A stretch of 64,000 bases of DNA from Streptomyces sp. CBMA152 (lineage in GTDB: Bacteria; Actinomycetota; Actinomycetes; Streptomycetales; Streptomycetaceae). This document shows, in pieces, positions 26,692 through 34,700 of the stretch. Position 1 is the stretch's first letter, and every line of letters starts with the position of its first letter. The stretch lies in contig NZ_MECJ01000029.1 of NCBI RefSeq assembly GCF_014596475.1, positions 724,319 to 788,318 on the forward strand, in the 5' to 3' direction. Below the pieces are notes generated by a model. It searched no databases and was not told where the DNA came from. It saw nothing but the letters and a program-made list of their open reading frames with translations. Both the position numbers and the translations under genes were made by a program.

Positions 26692-27603
26692 ATGACTCAG
26701 TCGCCCCCACGGATCACCAAGGCTGTCATTCCGGCGGCAGGCCTCGGCACCCGGTTCCTGCCGGCCACCAAGGCCACGCCCAAGGAGATGCTGCCGGTCG
26801 TCGACAAGCCCGCGATCCAGTACGTGGTCGAGGAGGCGGTCGCCGCCGGTCTCTCGGACGTCCTGATGGTCACGGGGCGCAACAAGCGTCCGCTGGAGGA
26901 TCACTTCGACCGCAACTACGAGCTCGAAGAGGCCCTCTCCCGCAAGGGCGACGAGGCCAGGCTCGCCAAGGTCCGCGAGTCCAGCGACCTCGCCAACATG
27001 CACTATGTGCGCCAGGGCGACCCCAAGGGCCTGGGCCACGCCGTGCTGTGCGCCGCGCCGCACGTCGGCGACCAGCCCTTCGCGGTGCTCCTCGGCGACG
27101 ACCTCATCGACGCGCGCGACCCGCTGCTCTCCCGGATGGTCGAGATCCAGGAGCGCGAGGGCGGCAGCGTGATCGCCCTGATGGAGGTCGAGCCCGACCA
27201 GATCCAGATGTACGGCTGCGCGGCCGTCGAGCCCACCGGCCACGGCGACGTCGTACGGGTCACCGGCCTGGTGGAGAAGCCCGAGCCCGCGGACGCGCCG
27301 AGCAACCTGGCGATCATCGGCCGATACGTCCTCGACCCCGCCGTCTTCGCGATACTGCGCCAGACCGAGCCGGGCCGCGGCGGCGAGATCCAGCTCACCG
27401 ACGCGCTCCAGCAGCTGGCCGAGGACGAGAAGATCGGCGGCCCCGTGCACGGTGTGATCTTCAAGGGCCGCCGCTATGACACCGGCGACCGCGGGGACTA
27501 TCTGCGCGCCATTGTCAGACTCGCGTGCGAACGTGAAGACCTGGGCCCGGACTTCAAGGCCTGGCTTCGCAGTTATGTCACCGAGGAGATGCAGGCACCG
27601 TGA
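26692..27603 (+). CDS. galU: UTP-glucose-1-phosphate uridylyltransferase GalU
   Basis: 303 aa. Makes UDP-glucose from UTP and glucose-1-phosphate for glycan and trehalose synthesis. Nucleotidyltransferase motif KAVIPAAGLGTRFLPATK (residues 9-26), then KEMLPVVDKPAIQYVVEEA, FAVLLGDDLID and the C-terminal GRRYDTGDRGDYLRA. ATG 26692; three upstream in-frame codons (from 26683) are possible. First gene of a probable operon with glp, overlapping it by 4 bases in GTGA. Confidence 0.95.
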   Translation: MTQSPPRITKAVIPAAGLGTRFLPATKATPKEMLPVVDKPAIQYVVEEAVAAGLSDVLMVTGRNKRPLEDHFDRNYELEEALSRKGDEARLAKVRESSDLANMHYVRQGDPKGLGHAVLCAAPHVGDQPFAVLLGDDLIDARDPLLSRMVEIQEREGGSVIALMEVEPDQIQMYGCAAVEPTGHGDVVRVTGLVEKPEPADAPSNLAIIGRYVLDPAVFAILRQTEPGRGGEIQLTDALQQLAEDEKIGGPVHGVIFKGRRYDTGDRGDYLRAIVRLACEREDLGPDFKAWLRSYVTEEMQAP

Positions 27604-28901
27604 GCAACACGATCTGGTCGGTCGACGAGCACCTGGAGGACGTCCTCGCCGCCGTCAAGCCGCTCGAACCCATCGAGCTGCAACTGCCCGACGCCCAGGG
27701 CTGCGTCCTGGTCGAGGACGTCACGGTGCCGGTCGCCCTGCCGCCCTTCGACAACAGCTCGATGGACGGGTACGCGGTGCGCGTCGCCGATGTGGCGGGC
27801 GCCAGCGAGGAGTTCCCCGCGGTGCTCACGGTGATCGGCGACGTGGCCGCGGGCAGCGGCGAGCTGCCCGCCGTCGGTCCCGGTCAGGCCGCCCGGATCA
27901 TGACCGGCGCCCCGCTGCCGCCCGGCGCCGAGGCCGTCGTCCCGGTCGAATGGACCGACGGCGGTACGGGCGGGGGCCCGGCCACCACCATGCGCCCCGC
28001 CGGCGCCGCGCCCGAGGGCGCCGGCGGCGAGGTCCGGGTGCACCGCCCCGCCGAGGCGAGAGCGCACGTACGCGCGCGTGGCAGCGACGTCCAGGCGGGC
28101 GACCTGGCCCTCGCGGCCGGGACGGTGCTCGGGGCGCCCCAGATCGGCCTCCTTGCCGCCATCGGCCGCGGCAGCGTCACCGTACGCCCGCGCCCGCGCG
28201 TGGTCGTCCTGTCGACCGGCAGCGAACTCGTCCAGCCCGGCGAGGAGTTGGGCCAGGGCCAGATCTACGACTCCAACAGCTTCGCGCTCGCCGCCGCCGC
28301 GCGCGAGGCGGGAGCCATCGCCTACCGGGTCGGCGCGGTCACCGACGACGCCGAGGTCCTGCGCGCCACCATCGAGGACCAGCTGATCCGCGCCGATCTG
28401 CTGGTCACCACGGGCGGGGTCAGCGTCGGCGCGTACGACGTGGTCAAGGAGGCGCTGTCCTCGGTGGGCGACGAGGACGAGCCGGGCAGCGGGATCGACT
28501 TCCGCAAGCTCGCCATGCAGCCCGGCAAGCCCCAGGGCTTCGGCTCGATCGGCCCCGACCACACCCCGCTGCTCGCCCTGCCCGGCAACCCGGTCTCCTC
28601 GTACGTCTCCTTCGAACTGTTCGTACGCCCGGCGATCCGCACCCTGATGGGCCTGCCGGACGTGCACCGGCCACGCGCGCGTGCCGTGCTCAGCGCCGAC
28701 AAGCCGCTGTCGTCCCCGGCGGCCCGGCGCCAGTTCCTGCGCGGTACGTACGACGCCGACGAAGCCACCGTGACGCCGGTCGGCGGCTCCGGATCGCATC
28801 TGATCGCGGCCCTGGCGCAGGCGGACTGCCTGATCGTGCTCCCCGAGGACGTCACATCGGCGGAGCCCGGCACGGAGGTCGAGGTCATCCTGCTCGGCTG
28901 A
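27600..28901 (+). CDS. glp: Gephyrin-like molybdotransferase Glp (MoeA)
   Basis: 433 aa MoeA family; inserts molybdate into adenylated molybdopterin. N-terminal domain with FDNSSMDGYAVRVADV (residues ~50-66), then the MoCF-binding domain with VVLSTGSELVQPGEELG, YDSNSFALAAAAREAG and LLVTTGGVSVGAYDVVKEAL, and LPGNPVSSYVSFELFVRP near residue 325. In actinobacteria this paralogue (Glp) with its membrane partner GlpR has been linked to cell division as well as cofactor synthesis. GTG 27600. Confidence 0.93.
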   Translation: MSNTIWSVDEHLEDVLAAVKPLEPIELQLPDAQGCVLVEDVTVPVALPPFDNSSMDGYAVRVADVAGASEEFPAVLTVIGDVAAGSGELPAVGPGQAARIMTGAPLPPGAEAVVPVEWTDGGTGGGPATTMRPAGAAPEGAGGEVRVHRPAEARAHVRARGSDVQAGDLALAAGTVLGAPQIGLLAAIGRGSVTVRPRPRVVVLSTGSELVQPGEELGQGQIYDSNSFALAAAAREAGAIAYRVGAVTDDAEVLRATIEDQLIRADLLVTTGGVSVGAYDVVKEALSSVGDEDEPGSGIDFRKLAMQPGKPQGFGSIGPDHTPLLALPGNPVSSYVSFELFVRPAIRTLMGLPDVHRPRARAVLSADKPLSSPAARRQFLRGTYDADEATVTPVGGSGSHLIAALAQADCLIVLPEDVTSAEPGTEVEVILLG

Positions 28902-28962
28902 GGGGGCCGGGGTGGCGGTAGCGTGTCTGCCCACACAGGCCGGACCGGGAGCGCCACACACC

Positions 28963-29463
28963 ATGAGTACGCAAGGCAGGCTGACCCACATCGACGAGGC
29001 GGGCGCGGCCCGCATGGTCGACGTCTCCGAGAAGGACGTGACGGTCCGCACCGCGCGCGCGAGCGGACGCGTGCTCGTCTCGCCGCGCGTCGTGGAGCTG
29101 CTGCGTGGCGAGGGCGTCCCCAAGGGCGACGCCTTGGCGACCGCCCGGATCGCCGGGATCATGGGTGCCAAGCGCACCCCGGACCTGATCCCGCTCTGCC
29201 ACCCGCTGGCGGTCTCCGGGGTGAAGCTGGACCTCGCGCTCGCCGACGACGCGGTGGAGATCCTGGCGACGGTGAAGACGACCGACCGCACGGGCGTCGA
29301 GATGGAGGCGCTGACCGCCGTGTCGGTGGCCGCGCTGACCGTCGTCGACATGGTGAAGGCCGTGGACAAGGCGGCCGTCATCACGGACATCCGGGTCGAG
29401 GAGAAGACGGGCGGCAAGTCGGGCGACTGGGCCCGCCCCGGGGTGGACGGGGGCACGCCGTGA
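28963..29463 (+). CDS. moaC: Cyclic pyranopterin monophosphate synthase MoaC
   Basis: 166 aa. With MoaA it makes cyclic pyranopterin monophosphate, the first molybdenum-cofactor intermediate. Signature segments: LTHIDEAGAARMVDVSEK, GIMGAKRTPDLIPLCHPL (residues ~63-80, containing the active-site His) and GVEMEALTAVSVAALTVYDM-like sequence at ~110 followed by VKAVDKAAVITDIRV. ATG 28963 has GGGAG 12 bases upstream. It overlaps mog in GTGA. Confidence 0.94.
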   Translation: MSTQGRLTHIDEAGAARMVDVSEKDVTVRTARASGRVLVSPRVVELLRGEGVPKGDALATARIAGIMGAKRTPDLIPLCHPLAVSGVKLDLALADDAVEILATVKTTDRTGVEMEALTAVSVAALTVVDMVKAVDKAAVITDIRVEEKTGGKSGDWARPGVDGGTP

Positions 29464-29975
29464 CCGGTTCCCCCTCCGGCTACCGCGCCCTCGTGGTCAC
29501 CGCCTCCAACCGCGCCTCCGCCGGGGTCTACGCGGACAAGGGCGGCCCGCTGGTCGCCGAAGGGCTCACGGCACTGGGCTTCCAGGTCGACGGCCCCCGG
29601 GTCGTGCCCGACGGTGACCCCGTCGAGGAAGCGCTGCGGGCCGGGGTCGCGCAGGCGTACGACGTCATCGTGACCACCGGCGGCACCGGCATCTCGCCCA
29701 CCGACCGCACCCCCGACGCCACCCGCCGCGTCATCGACTACGAAGTGCCCGGCATCGGCGAGGCGATTCGCGCCGAGGGCCTGGCGAAGGTGCCGACCGC
29801 CGCGCTCTCGCGGGGCCTGGCCGGGGTCGCGGGCGGCCGGACCCTGATCGTGAACCTGCCGGGCTCCACCGGCGGCGTACGCGACGGCCTGGCGGTCCTC
29901 GGGCGGCTGCTGACGCACGCCGTCGACCAGATCCGGGGCGGCGACCACCCCAGACCCACGGGGAGCCCAAGCTGA
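29460..29975 (+). CDS. mog: Molybdopterin adenylyltransferase (Mog/MoaB family)
   Basis: 171 aa MoCF-binding protein; activates molybdopterin by adenylation before Mo insertion by MoeA/Glp. YRALVVTASNRASAGVYADKGG at the N-terminus, YDVIVTTGGTGISPTDRTPDA (residues ~63-83) and the C-terminal LPGSTGGVRDGL. GTG 29460 overlaps the moaC stop. Its TGA overlaps the next start. Confidence 0.92.
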   Translation: MTGSPSGYRALVVTASNRASAGVYADKGGPLVAEGLTALGFQVDGPRVVPDGDPVEEALRAGVAQAYDVIVTTGGTGISPTDRTPDATRRVIDYEVPGIGEAIRAEGLAKVPTAALSRGLAGVAGGRTLIVNLPGSTGGVRDGLAVLGRLLTHAVDQIRGGDHPRPTGSPS

Positions 29976-30598
29976 ACGTCCCATCGTGGCCGGTCGAGCT
30001 GGCGGACGGCGATGTGGTCCTCCGCCCCATAAAGCTGCGCGACCAACGGGCCTGGCGCGAGGTGAACCGGCGCAACCGCGAGTGGCTGCGCCCCTGGGAA
30101 GCGACCATTCCGCCGCCGGTGCCGGGCGCCCCGGCCGCCCAGCGGCCCACGTACCGGCAGATGGTCCGGCATCTGCGCGCCGAGGCGAACGCGGGCCGGA
30201 TGCTGCCGTTCGTGATCGAGTACCAGGGCCGCCTGGTCGGCCAGTTGACCGTCGCCGGGATCACCTGGGGCTCGATGTGCTCGGGGCACGTCGGGTACTG
30301 GATCGACCGCGACGTGGCGGGCCGGGGCGTGATGCCGACGGCCGTCGCGCTCGCCACCGACCACTGCTTCCGTACGGTCGGACTGCACCGTATGGAGGTC
30401 TGCATTCGGCCCGAGAACGGGCCGAGCCGGCGGGTGGTGGAGAAACTCGGATTCCGCGAGGAGGGCCTGCGCCCGCGCTATCTCCACATCGACGGTGGAT
30501 GGCGGGACCATCTGGTGTACGCGCTGACGGCGGAAGAGGTGCCGGAGGGGCTGCTGCACAGGTGGAAGCAGGCGCGCCGGGCCCACCACGAGAAATGA
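29972..30598 (+). CDS. GNAT acetyltransferase, RimJ-like
   Basis: 208 aa. RimJ/RimL family, N-acetylating protein N-termini (S5 in E. coli) or small substrates: VVLRPIKLRDQRAWREVNRRN, GHVGYWIDRDVAGRGVMPTAVAL (acetyl-CoA loop), NGPSRRVVEKLGFREEG. The only start giving the conserved first strand (WPVELADGDVVLRPI) is a CTG at 29972, overlapping the mog stop in CTGA, with GGGAG seven bases upstream; GTG 30014 would cut the first 14 residues. This gene order (glp ... rimJ ... glpR) is common in actinobacteria. Confidence 0.85.
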   Translation: MNVPSWPVELADGDVVLRPIKLRDQRAWREVNRRNREWLRPWEATIPPPVPGAPAAQRPTYRQMVRHLRAEANAGRMLPFVIEYQGRLVGQLTVAGITWGSMCSGHVGYWIDRDVAGRGVMPTAVALATDHCFRTVGLHRMEVCIRPENGPSRRVVEKLGFREEGLRPRYLHIDGGWRDHLVYALTAEEVPEGLLHRWKQARRAHHEK

Positions 30599-30750
30599 AA
30601 TATACGTTCGAATTCGATTGCCTACGTTTGTTTCGTTCCACCGAACCGATCTGAAGAATCACAAAAAAAGCCAGTGATATCAGCCAGATCGTGCGACACA
30701 CCGGCTCAATTGGCGTATCCCGTCGGGCCCGTCCCTCTACCGTGTGGGGT

Positions 30751-31932
30751 GTGAGCAGCAGCGGCCTCATCTACGCAGTCATCGTCGGGGCCTGGGCCGC
30801 CTACTTGGTGCCGATGTGGCTCCGCAGGCAGGACGAGCTCAACGAAGCCCGTCCGACGGAACGCTTCAGCACTGCCATCCGGCTGCTGTCCGGACGGTCT
30901 GCCATGGAGCGCCGGTACGCCAAGGAGCTGCGGCAGCGAGGTTCTGGCGCCATCGCACCCGACGCCGACCCGGACGCGCCCACGGAGTCCCTGGGGGACC
31001 CCGCAAGCGGCGCCGACGTCCGGGACTTCGACGTGCCCCGGACGCACCCGACGGGCACGGGGGGTGCGCGGCGGGAGGAGACGGCGTCCTCCGAGGCCGC
31101 CGCCCGCCAAGAGGACTCCTCCCGGGGCGAGGACCGGGCATCCGGCAGGGAGCACCGGGACGAGCGGACGGGTGCGGGACGCCGGAGCGAGGAGCGGCCC
31201 GAGGGCGCGCGGCAGGATGCCGGGCGCCGGCGCACCGAACGACCTGCCGATGCCGCCGAACGCGCCCGCCGCGCCCGGCGCAGCGCGGTCCTGGCGCGCC
31301 GCCGGCGTACGACGGTGATCCTCTTCCTCGCCTTCACGCTGGGCACGGTCGTGGCGGCCGTGGGCGGCCTTGAGTTCCTGTGGGCGCCCGCAGGCCCGGC
31401 CGTACTGCTCAGCGCGTACATCGTGCATCTGCGGGCGCGCGAGCGGCGGCGGTTCGCGTTCGTCATGGACCGGCGCCGGGCCGAGGTCGCCGCGCAGCGG
31501 CTGCGCGAGCGCCAGCCGCGCCGCCAGCCCGCCGCCGTGGCGGAGACCGAGGACGAGCCGGAGCTCCACCCGGCGCCCGAGCCCGAGCCCGTGGTCTCCC
31601 CGCAGGAGGCCGACCGGCGCGCGCTGGTCGAGCAGACCGACCACGCGGAGTGGGTCGACCAGCAGCGCGAGCGCGGCCCCGAGCGCGGCGACAGCTGGGA
31701 GCCGGTCCCGGTGCCGCTCCCGACGTACGTGACGGCCCCGGTCGCCCCCCGCGCCACCGGCAGCATCGACCTGGGTGCCCCGGACACCTGGTCCTCGGCC
31801 CGCTCCTCCACCGCGGACCCGACGGCCCCGGCCGCTCCGGCACCCCGTCAGCGCACGTCCCCAAGTCGCCGCCGGACCCCGCTCTTCGACCAGTACGCGG
31901 AGCAGGACCGCCCCCGCGCGGCCAACGAGTGA
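30751..31932 (+). CDS. glpR: Gephyrin-like molybdotransferase receptor GlpR
   Basis: 393 aa. Starts with a membrane helix (SSSGLIYAVIVGAWAAYLVPMW, residues 2-23) and a conserved cytosolic segment (RRQDELNEARPTERFSTAIR), then a long charged, likely disordered linker. A hairpin of two further helices follows (about 190-235, TTVILFLAFTLGTVVAAVGG ... LLSAYIVHL) and a second long charged tail. This layout and the nearby glp gene fit GlpR, the membrane receptor of Glp described in Corynebacterium. GTG 30751. The 152-base gap upstream is AT-rich and probably holds its promoter. Confidence 0.82.
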   Translation: MSSSGLIYAVIVGAWAAYLVPMWLRRQDELNEARPTERFSTAIRLLSGRSAMERRYAKELRQRGSGAIAPDADPDAPTESLGDPASGADVRDFDVPRTHPTGTGGARREETASSEAAARQEDSSRGEDRASGREHRDERTGAGRRSEERPEGARQDAGRRRTERPADAAERARRARRSAVLARRRRTTVILFLAFTLGTVVAAVGGLEFLWAPAGPAVLLSAYIVHLRARERRRFAFVMDRRRAEVAAQRLRERQPRRQPAAVAETEDEPELHPAPEPEPVVSPQEADRRALVEQTDHAEWVDQQRERGPERGDSWEPVPVPLPTYVTAPVAPRATGSIDLGAPDTWSSARSSTADPTAPAAPAPRQRTSPSRRRTPLFDQYAEQDRPRAANE

Positions 31933-31968
31933 CGCCCGTCTCGCCCACCAGCGGGGATCGGATTTCCA

Positions 31969-31988
31969 AGCACCCCGATCGGGGTGCT
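31969..31988 (+). terminator. 20-bp perfect palindrome after glpR
   Basis: AGCACCCCGATCGGGGTGCT is fully self-complementary. It lies 37 bases after the glpR stop and 20 bases before the tRNA, and is followed by AATGTTT, consistent with a terminator; a protein-binding site is an alternative. Confidence 0.6.
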
Positions 31989-32007
31989 AATGTTTCACCC
32001 GTTGCAA

Positions 32008-32081
32008 GGGCCTGTGGCGCAGTCCGGTAGCGCACCTCGTTCGCATCGAGGGGGTCAGGGGTTCGAATCCCCTCAGGTCCA
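32008..32081 (+). tRNA. tRNA-Ala (anticodon CGC)
   Basis: 74-nt cloverleaf. Acceptor GGGCCTG pairs with CAGGTCC and includes the G3-U70 pair that identifies alanine tRNA. Anticodon stem CCTCG/CGAGG encloses loop TTCGCAT, giving anticodon CGC (reads GCG). T arm AGGGG-TTCGAAT-CCCCT. No CCA is encoded. GCG is a frequent alanine codon in this GC-rich genome. Confidence 0.93.
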
Positions 32082-32092
32082 CAACAACAGGG

Positions 32093-32129
32093 AAGAGCCC
32101 CTGTCGGAGAAATCCGGCAGGGGCTCTTT
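32093..32129 (+). terminator. tRNA terminator
   Basis: AAGAGCCCCTGTCGGA and TCCGGCAGGGGCTCTTT form a 16-bp stem with one wobble or mismatch, starting 11 bases after the tRNA and ending in a T-run. Confidence 0.92.
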
Positions 32130-32213
32130 CACATGTGTCCAGACAGACGGCCGTACGGGCGAGAGGGCCCCAAGGGCCGCCCCGGTGGGCGCCCTTGGGG
32201 TGTGGGCTCCGTC

Positions 32214-32693
32214 TCACACAAGCGGCTTGGCGTAGCAGCGGCTGCTCGGGTATTCGCGGTAGTGGCCGAACTTGGTGCAGGGGGTGTAGCCCGTCGAGGT
32301 GTAGAGGGCTATTGCCTCCGGCTGCTTGTTGCCGGTCTCCAGGACCATGCGGGTGCGGCCGGCCGCGCGGGCGTCGGCTTCCAGGGCGGCGAGGATGCGG
32401 CGGGCCAGGCCCAGGCCGCGCGCCTCCGGGATGACGTACATGCGCTTCAGCTCGGCGTCGCCGTCCGAGTAGCCTTCGTCGTTCTTGTCCTGGGTTCGCC
32501 AGCCGCCGGTGGCGATCGGGCGCTCGTCCGCGTCGTACGCGATGAGGTACAGCCCGTTCGGGGGTACGAACATCGAGGCGTCGAGCGGTGTGGCGTCGCC
32601 GTCGTCCCCGTAGCGCTCGATGTATTCGAGCTGCACCTGGTCGTTGAGCTTGATGGCGTCCGGGTGGTCGTACCCGAGGGTGCGGATATCCAT
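32214..32693 (-). CDS. GNAT acetyltransferase
   Basis: 159 aa. Acetyl-CoA motif LKRMYVIPEARGLGLARRILAALEADARAAG (residues ~88-118) then LETGNKQPEAIALYTSTGYT. The preceding VPPNGLYLIAYDADERPIATGGWR is a typical GNAT beta-strand pair. It resembles PhnO/PA4866-like small-molecule acetyltransferases; substrate unknown. ATG 32693 is divergent from the exonuclease III gene with a 58-base gap. Confidence 0.85.
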   Translation of the reverse strand: MDIRTLGYDHPDAIKLNDQVQLEYIERYGDDGDATPLDASMFVPPNGLYLIAYDADERPIATGGWRTQDKNDEGYSDGDAELKRMYVIPEARGLGLARRILAALEADARAAGRTRMVLETGNKQPEAIALYTSTGYTPCTKFGHYREYPSSRCYAKPLV

Positions 32694-32751
32694 GCGTTCC
32701 AGCGTACTTCTATGCAGACGATCACGATGACCGGGTGGGTATGGTGCCCCG

Positions 32752-33573
32752 GTGCTCACTGTTACCTCTGTGAATGTAAATGGGCTCCGCGCCGCTGCCA
32801 AGAAGGGCTTCCTTGAGTGGCTGGCCGGGACCGACGCCGATGTGCTGTGCCTCCAGGAGGTACGGGCCGAGCCGCAGCAGCTGACGGCCGACGTACGCGA
32901 GCCCGAGGGGTGGCACGTCGTGCACGCGCCCGCCGCGGCCAAGGGCCGGGCCGGGGTCTCGCTCTACACCCGCCGCGAGCCCGAGCGCGTACGGGTCGGG
33001 TTCGGGAGCGCGGAGTTCGACGGCAGCGGCCGGTACGTCGAGGCGGACCTGCCCGGCGTCACCGTCGCCAGCCTCTACCTGCCCTCCGGCGAGGTCGGTA
33101 CGGAGAAGCAGGACGAGAAGTGCCGGTTCATGGGGGAGTTCCTCCCGTATCTGAAGGAACTTCGCGGACGGGCCGCCGCCGACGGGCGCGAGGTCGTCGT
33201 CTGCGGTGACTGGAACATCGCCCACCGCGAGGCCGACCTCAAGAACTGGCGCGGCAACAAGAAGAACTCCGGCTTCCTGCCGGAGGAGCGCGAGTGGATG
33301 TCCCGCGTCTTCGGCGAACTCGGCGACGGGGCCGGGAGCGACGCCGGTTACGTGGACGTCGTGCGCGGGCTGCACCCCGAGGAGGAGGGCCCGTACTCGT
33401 GGTGGTCCTACCGCGGGCGCGCCTTCGACAACGACACGGGCTGGCGCATCGACTACCAGGTCGCCACGCCCGGGCTGGCCGCGCGGGCGGTCAAGGGGTT
33501 CGTGGAGCGGGCCGCCAGCCATGGGGAGCGGTGGAGCGACCATGCGCCGGTCACTGTGGCGTACGAGCTGTAG
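32752..33573 (+). CDS. xth: Exodeoxyribonuclease III
   Basis: 273 aa AP endonuclease/3'-5' exonuclease for base excision repair. EEP-fold motifs: VNVNGLRAAAKKGFLEWL (Asn7-type), LCLQEVRAE (metal Glu), SLYLPSG, VVCGDWNIAHREADLKNW (catalytic Asp-Asn), WWSYRGRAFDNDTGWRIDY and WSDHAPVTVAYEL (catalytic Asp-His pair). GTG 32752 starts at the conserved LTVTSVNVNG. The stop lies inside a short tandem repeat. Confidence 0.95.
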   Translation: MLTVTSVNVNGLRAAAKKGFLEWLAGTDADVLCLQEVRAEPQQLTADVREPEGWHVVHAPAAAKGRAGVSLYTRREPERVRVGFGSAEFDGSGRYVEADLPGVTVASLYLPSGEVGTEKQDEKCRFMGEFLPYLKELRGRAAADGREVVVCGDWNIAHREADLKNWRGNKKNSGFLPEEREWMSRVFGELGDGAGSDAGYVDVVRGLHPEEEGPYSWWSYRGRAFDNDTGWRIDYQVATPGLAARAVKGFVERAASHGERWSDHAPVTVAYEL

Positions 33574-33625
33574 GCGTACGAGCTTCAGGCGTACGTACGA
33601 GGTGTACGCGCTGTAGGCGTACGGG
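33559..33625. repeat. Short tandem repeat at the 3' end of xth
   Basis: GCGTACGAGCTGTAG (33559-33573) includes the last codons and stop of xth; GCGTACGAGCTTCAG follows (33574-33588), then degenerate copies GCGTACG...GAGGTG and ...GCGCTGTAG up to 33625. The unit is 15 bases, a multiple of three. Confidence 0.7.
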
Positions 33626-33627
33626 GG

Positions 33628-34557
33628 TTACGTGGTCGGTCCCTCGGCCGGACCCTTCGCCATGTGGCGGTCCAGGGCCATGGACAGTTCCGCCTCGACC
33701 ACGTTCTTGGCCAGCGGGCGCAGGGTGGCGATGTCCTGGTCGGGGGCGTGGGCGTGCAGCAGCGTGAGGAAGAGGCGGGCCAGGGCGTCCGCGTGGGTGC
33801 GGACCTCGCGGCCCGCCGCCAGGACCGCCGCCAGCGGGACGCCCTCGCGTACCAGCGCGGCCGAGACGTCGAGCAGTCGGCGGCTGATGTGGACGATCTC
33901 CTCGCCGTCGACGGCGAGATAGCCGAGGTCGAGCGCGGCCGCCAGGTTCTCCGGGGTCACCTCGCCCGCGAAGTGGTCCGCGAGGGCCTCGGGGGTCAGG
34001 CGGACCGGGGTCTCCTCGGTCGGCTCGACCAGGCCCAGCGCCTCGCCCGCGTCCCGGCCGGACTCGAACGCGGCGGTCAGGTCGGCGATGCCGGAGAGGG
34101 TGTGGCCGCGCTCCAGTAGCGCGGTGATCGTGCGGAGGCGGGCCAGGTGGTGGTCGTCGTACCAGGCGATACGGCCCTCGCGGCGGGGCGGCGGGATGAG
34201 GCCGCGCTCGCGGTAGAAGCGGAGGGTGCGCACGGTGATGCCGGCCTTGGCGGCGAGCTCGTCCATGCGGTACTCGCGGGGCGGGGCGGGGTCGACGGGC
34301 CCCGGCGGGGTGCGGGCGGGGTCGACTGCGGGGTTCTGTGAGGTGCGGGGGGCCTCGGTCCCGGCGGGGGCTCCGCCCCCGGACCCCCCGTTCGGCTGCA
34401 GGCCGTCGTCCGCTGTGCCCACCCGTTCCGCCCCAGCGGAACGACTGCCCACAGCGGGGTGGGGGGTGGTGGGGCGGGAGTGGGCGCCCGCGGCGGGGTC
34501 GGTGCCGCCGCCCGTGGCGGAGCCACCGTCCCCCGCGCCTGCTCCTCCGTCTGTCAC
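33628..34557 (-). CDS. MerR-family regulator with long N-terminal extension
   Basis: 309 aa. Residues 1-92 are Gly/Pro/Ala/Thr-rich and probably disordered. The MerR HTH begins YRMDELAAKAGITVRTLRFYRERGLIPPPRREG (about residues 95-127), followed by a coiled-coil (RTITALLERGHTLSGIADL) and a C-terminal effector domain without obvious Cys metal ligands. GTG 34557 is used; an internal in-frame start near the HTH cannot be excluded. It is divergent from the monooxygenase operon and is the likely regulator of it through the TACCG palindromes. Confidence 0.85.
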   Translation of the reverse strand: MTDGGAGAGDGGSATGGGTDPAAGAHSRPTTPHPAVGSRSAGAERVGTADDGLQPNGGSGGGAPAGTEAPRTSQNPAVDPARTPPGPVDPAPPREYRMDELAAKAGITVRTLRFYRERGLIPPPRREGRIAWYDDHHLARLRTITALLERGHTLSGIADLTAAFESGRDAGEALGLVEPTEETPVRLTPEALADHFAGEVTPENLAAALDLGYLAVDGEEIVHISRRLLDVSAALVREGVPLAAVLAAGREVRTHADALARLFLTLLHAHAPDQDIATLRPLAKNVVEAELSMALDRHMAKGPAEGPTT

Positions 34558-34575
34558 GTTCGCCAGCCTATGTTG

Positions 34576-34618
34576 TACCGCCGGTAACTTTCCCCGTCCG
34601 AACCCCTACCGCTCGGTA
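34576..34618. promoter_or_regulatory. Paired TACCG/CGGTA operators
   Basis: TACCGCCGGTA at 34576-34586 and TACCGCTCGGTA at 34607-34618 are perfect inverted repeats of the same half site with 1- and 2-base centres, spaced about three helical turns apart in the MerR/monooxygenase gap. Repeated identical half sites in this position point to one regulator, most simply the MerR protein. Confidence 0.65.
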
Positions 34619-34643
34619 TGCCGCTGCTCTACTCTCCCAATTG

Positions 34644-34661
34644 TGCCAGTGATTACTGGCA
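34644..34661. promoter_or_regulatory. TGCCAGT/ACTGGCA palindrome
   Basis: TGCCAGT-GATT-ACTGGCA is a perfect 7-bp inverted repeat about 40 bases upstream of the monooxygenase start, distinct from the TACCG sites. It looks like a TetR- or GntR-type operator or a second control input; the cognate regulator is unknown. Confidence 0.55.
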
Positions 34662-34700
34662 GAGTCGCTACGCACGGACAAACGGCATGGAGGCGGTGGC

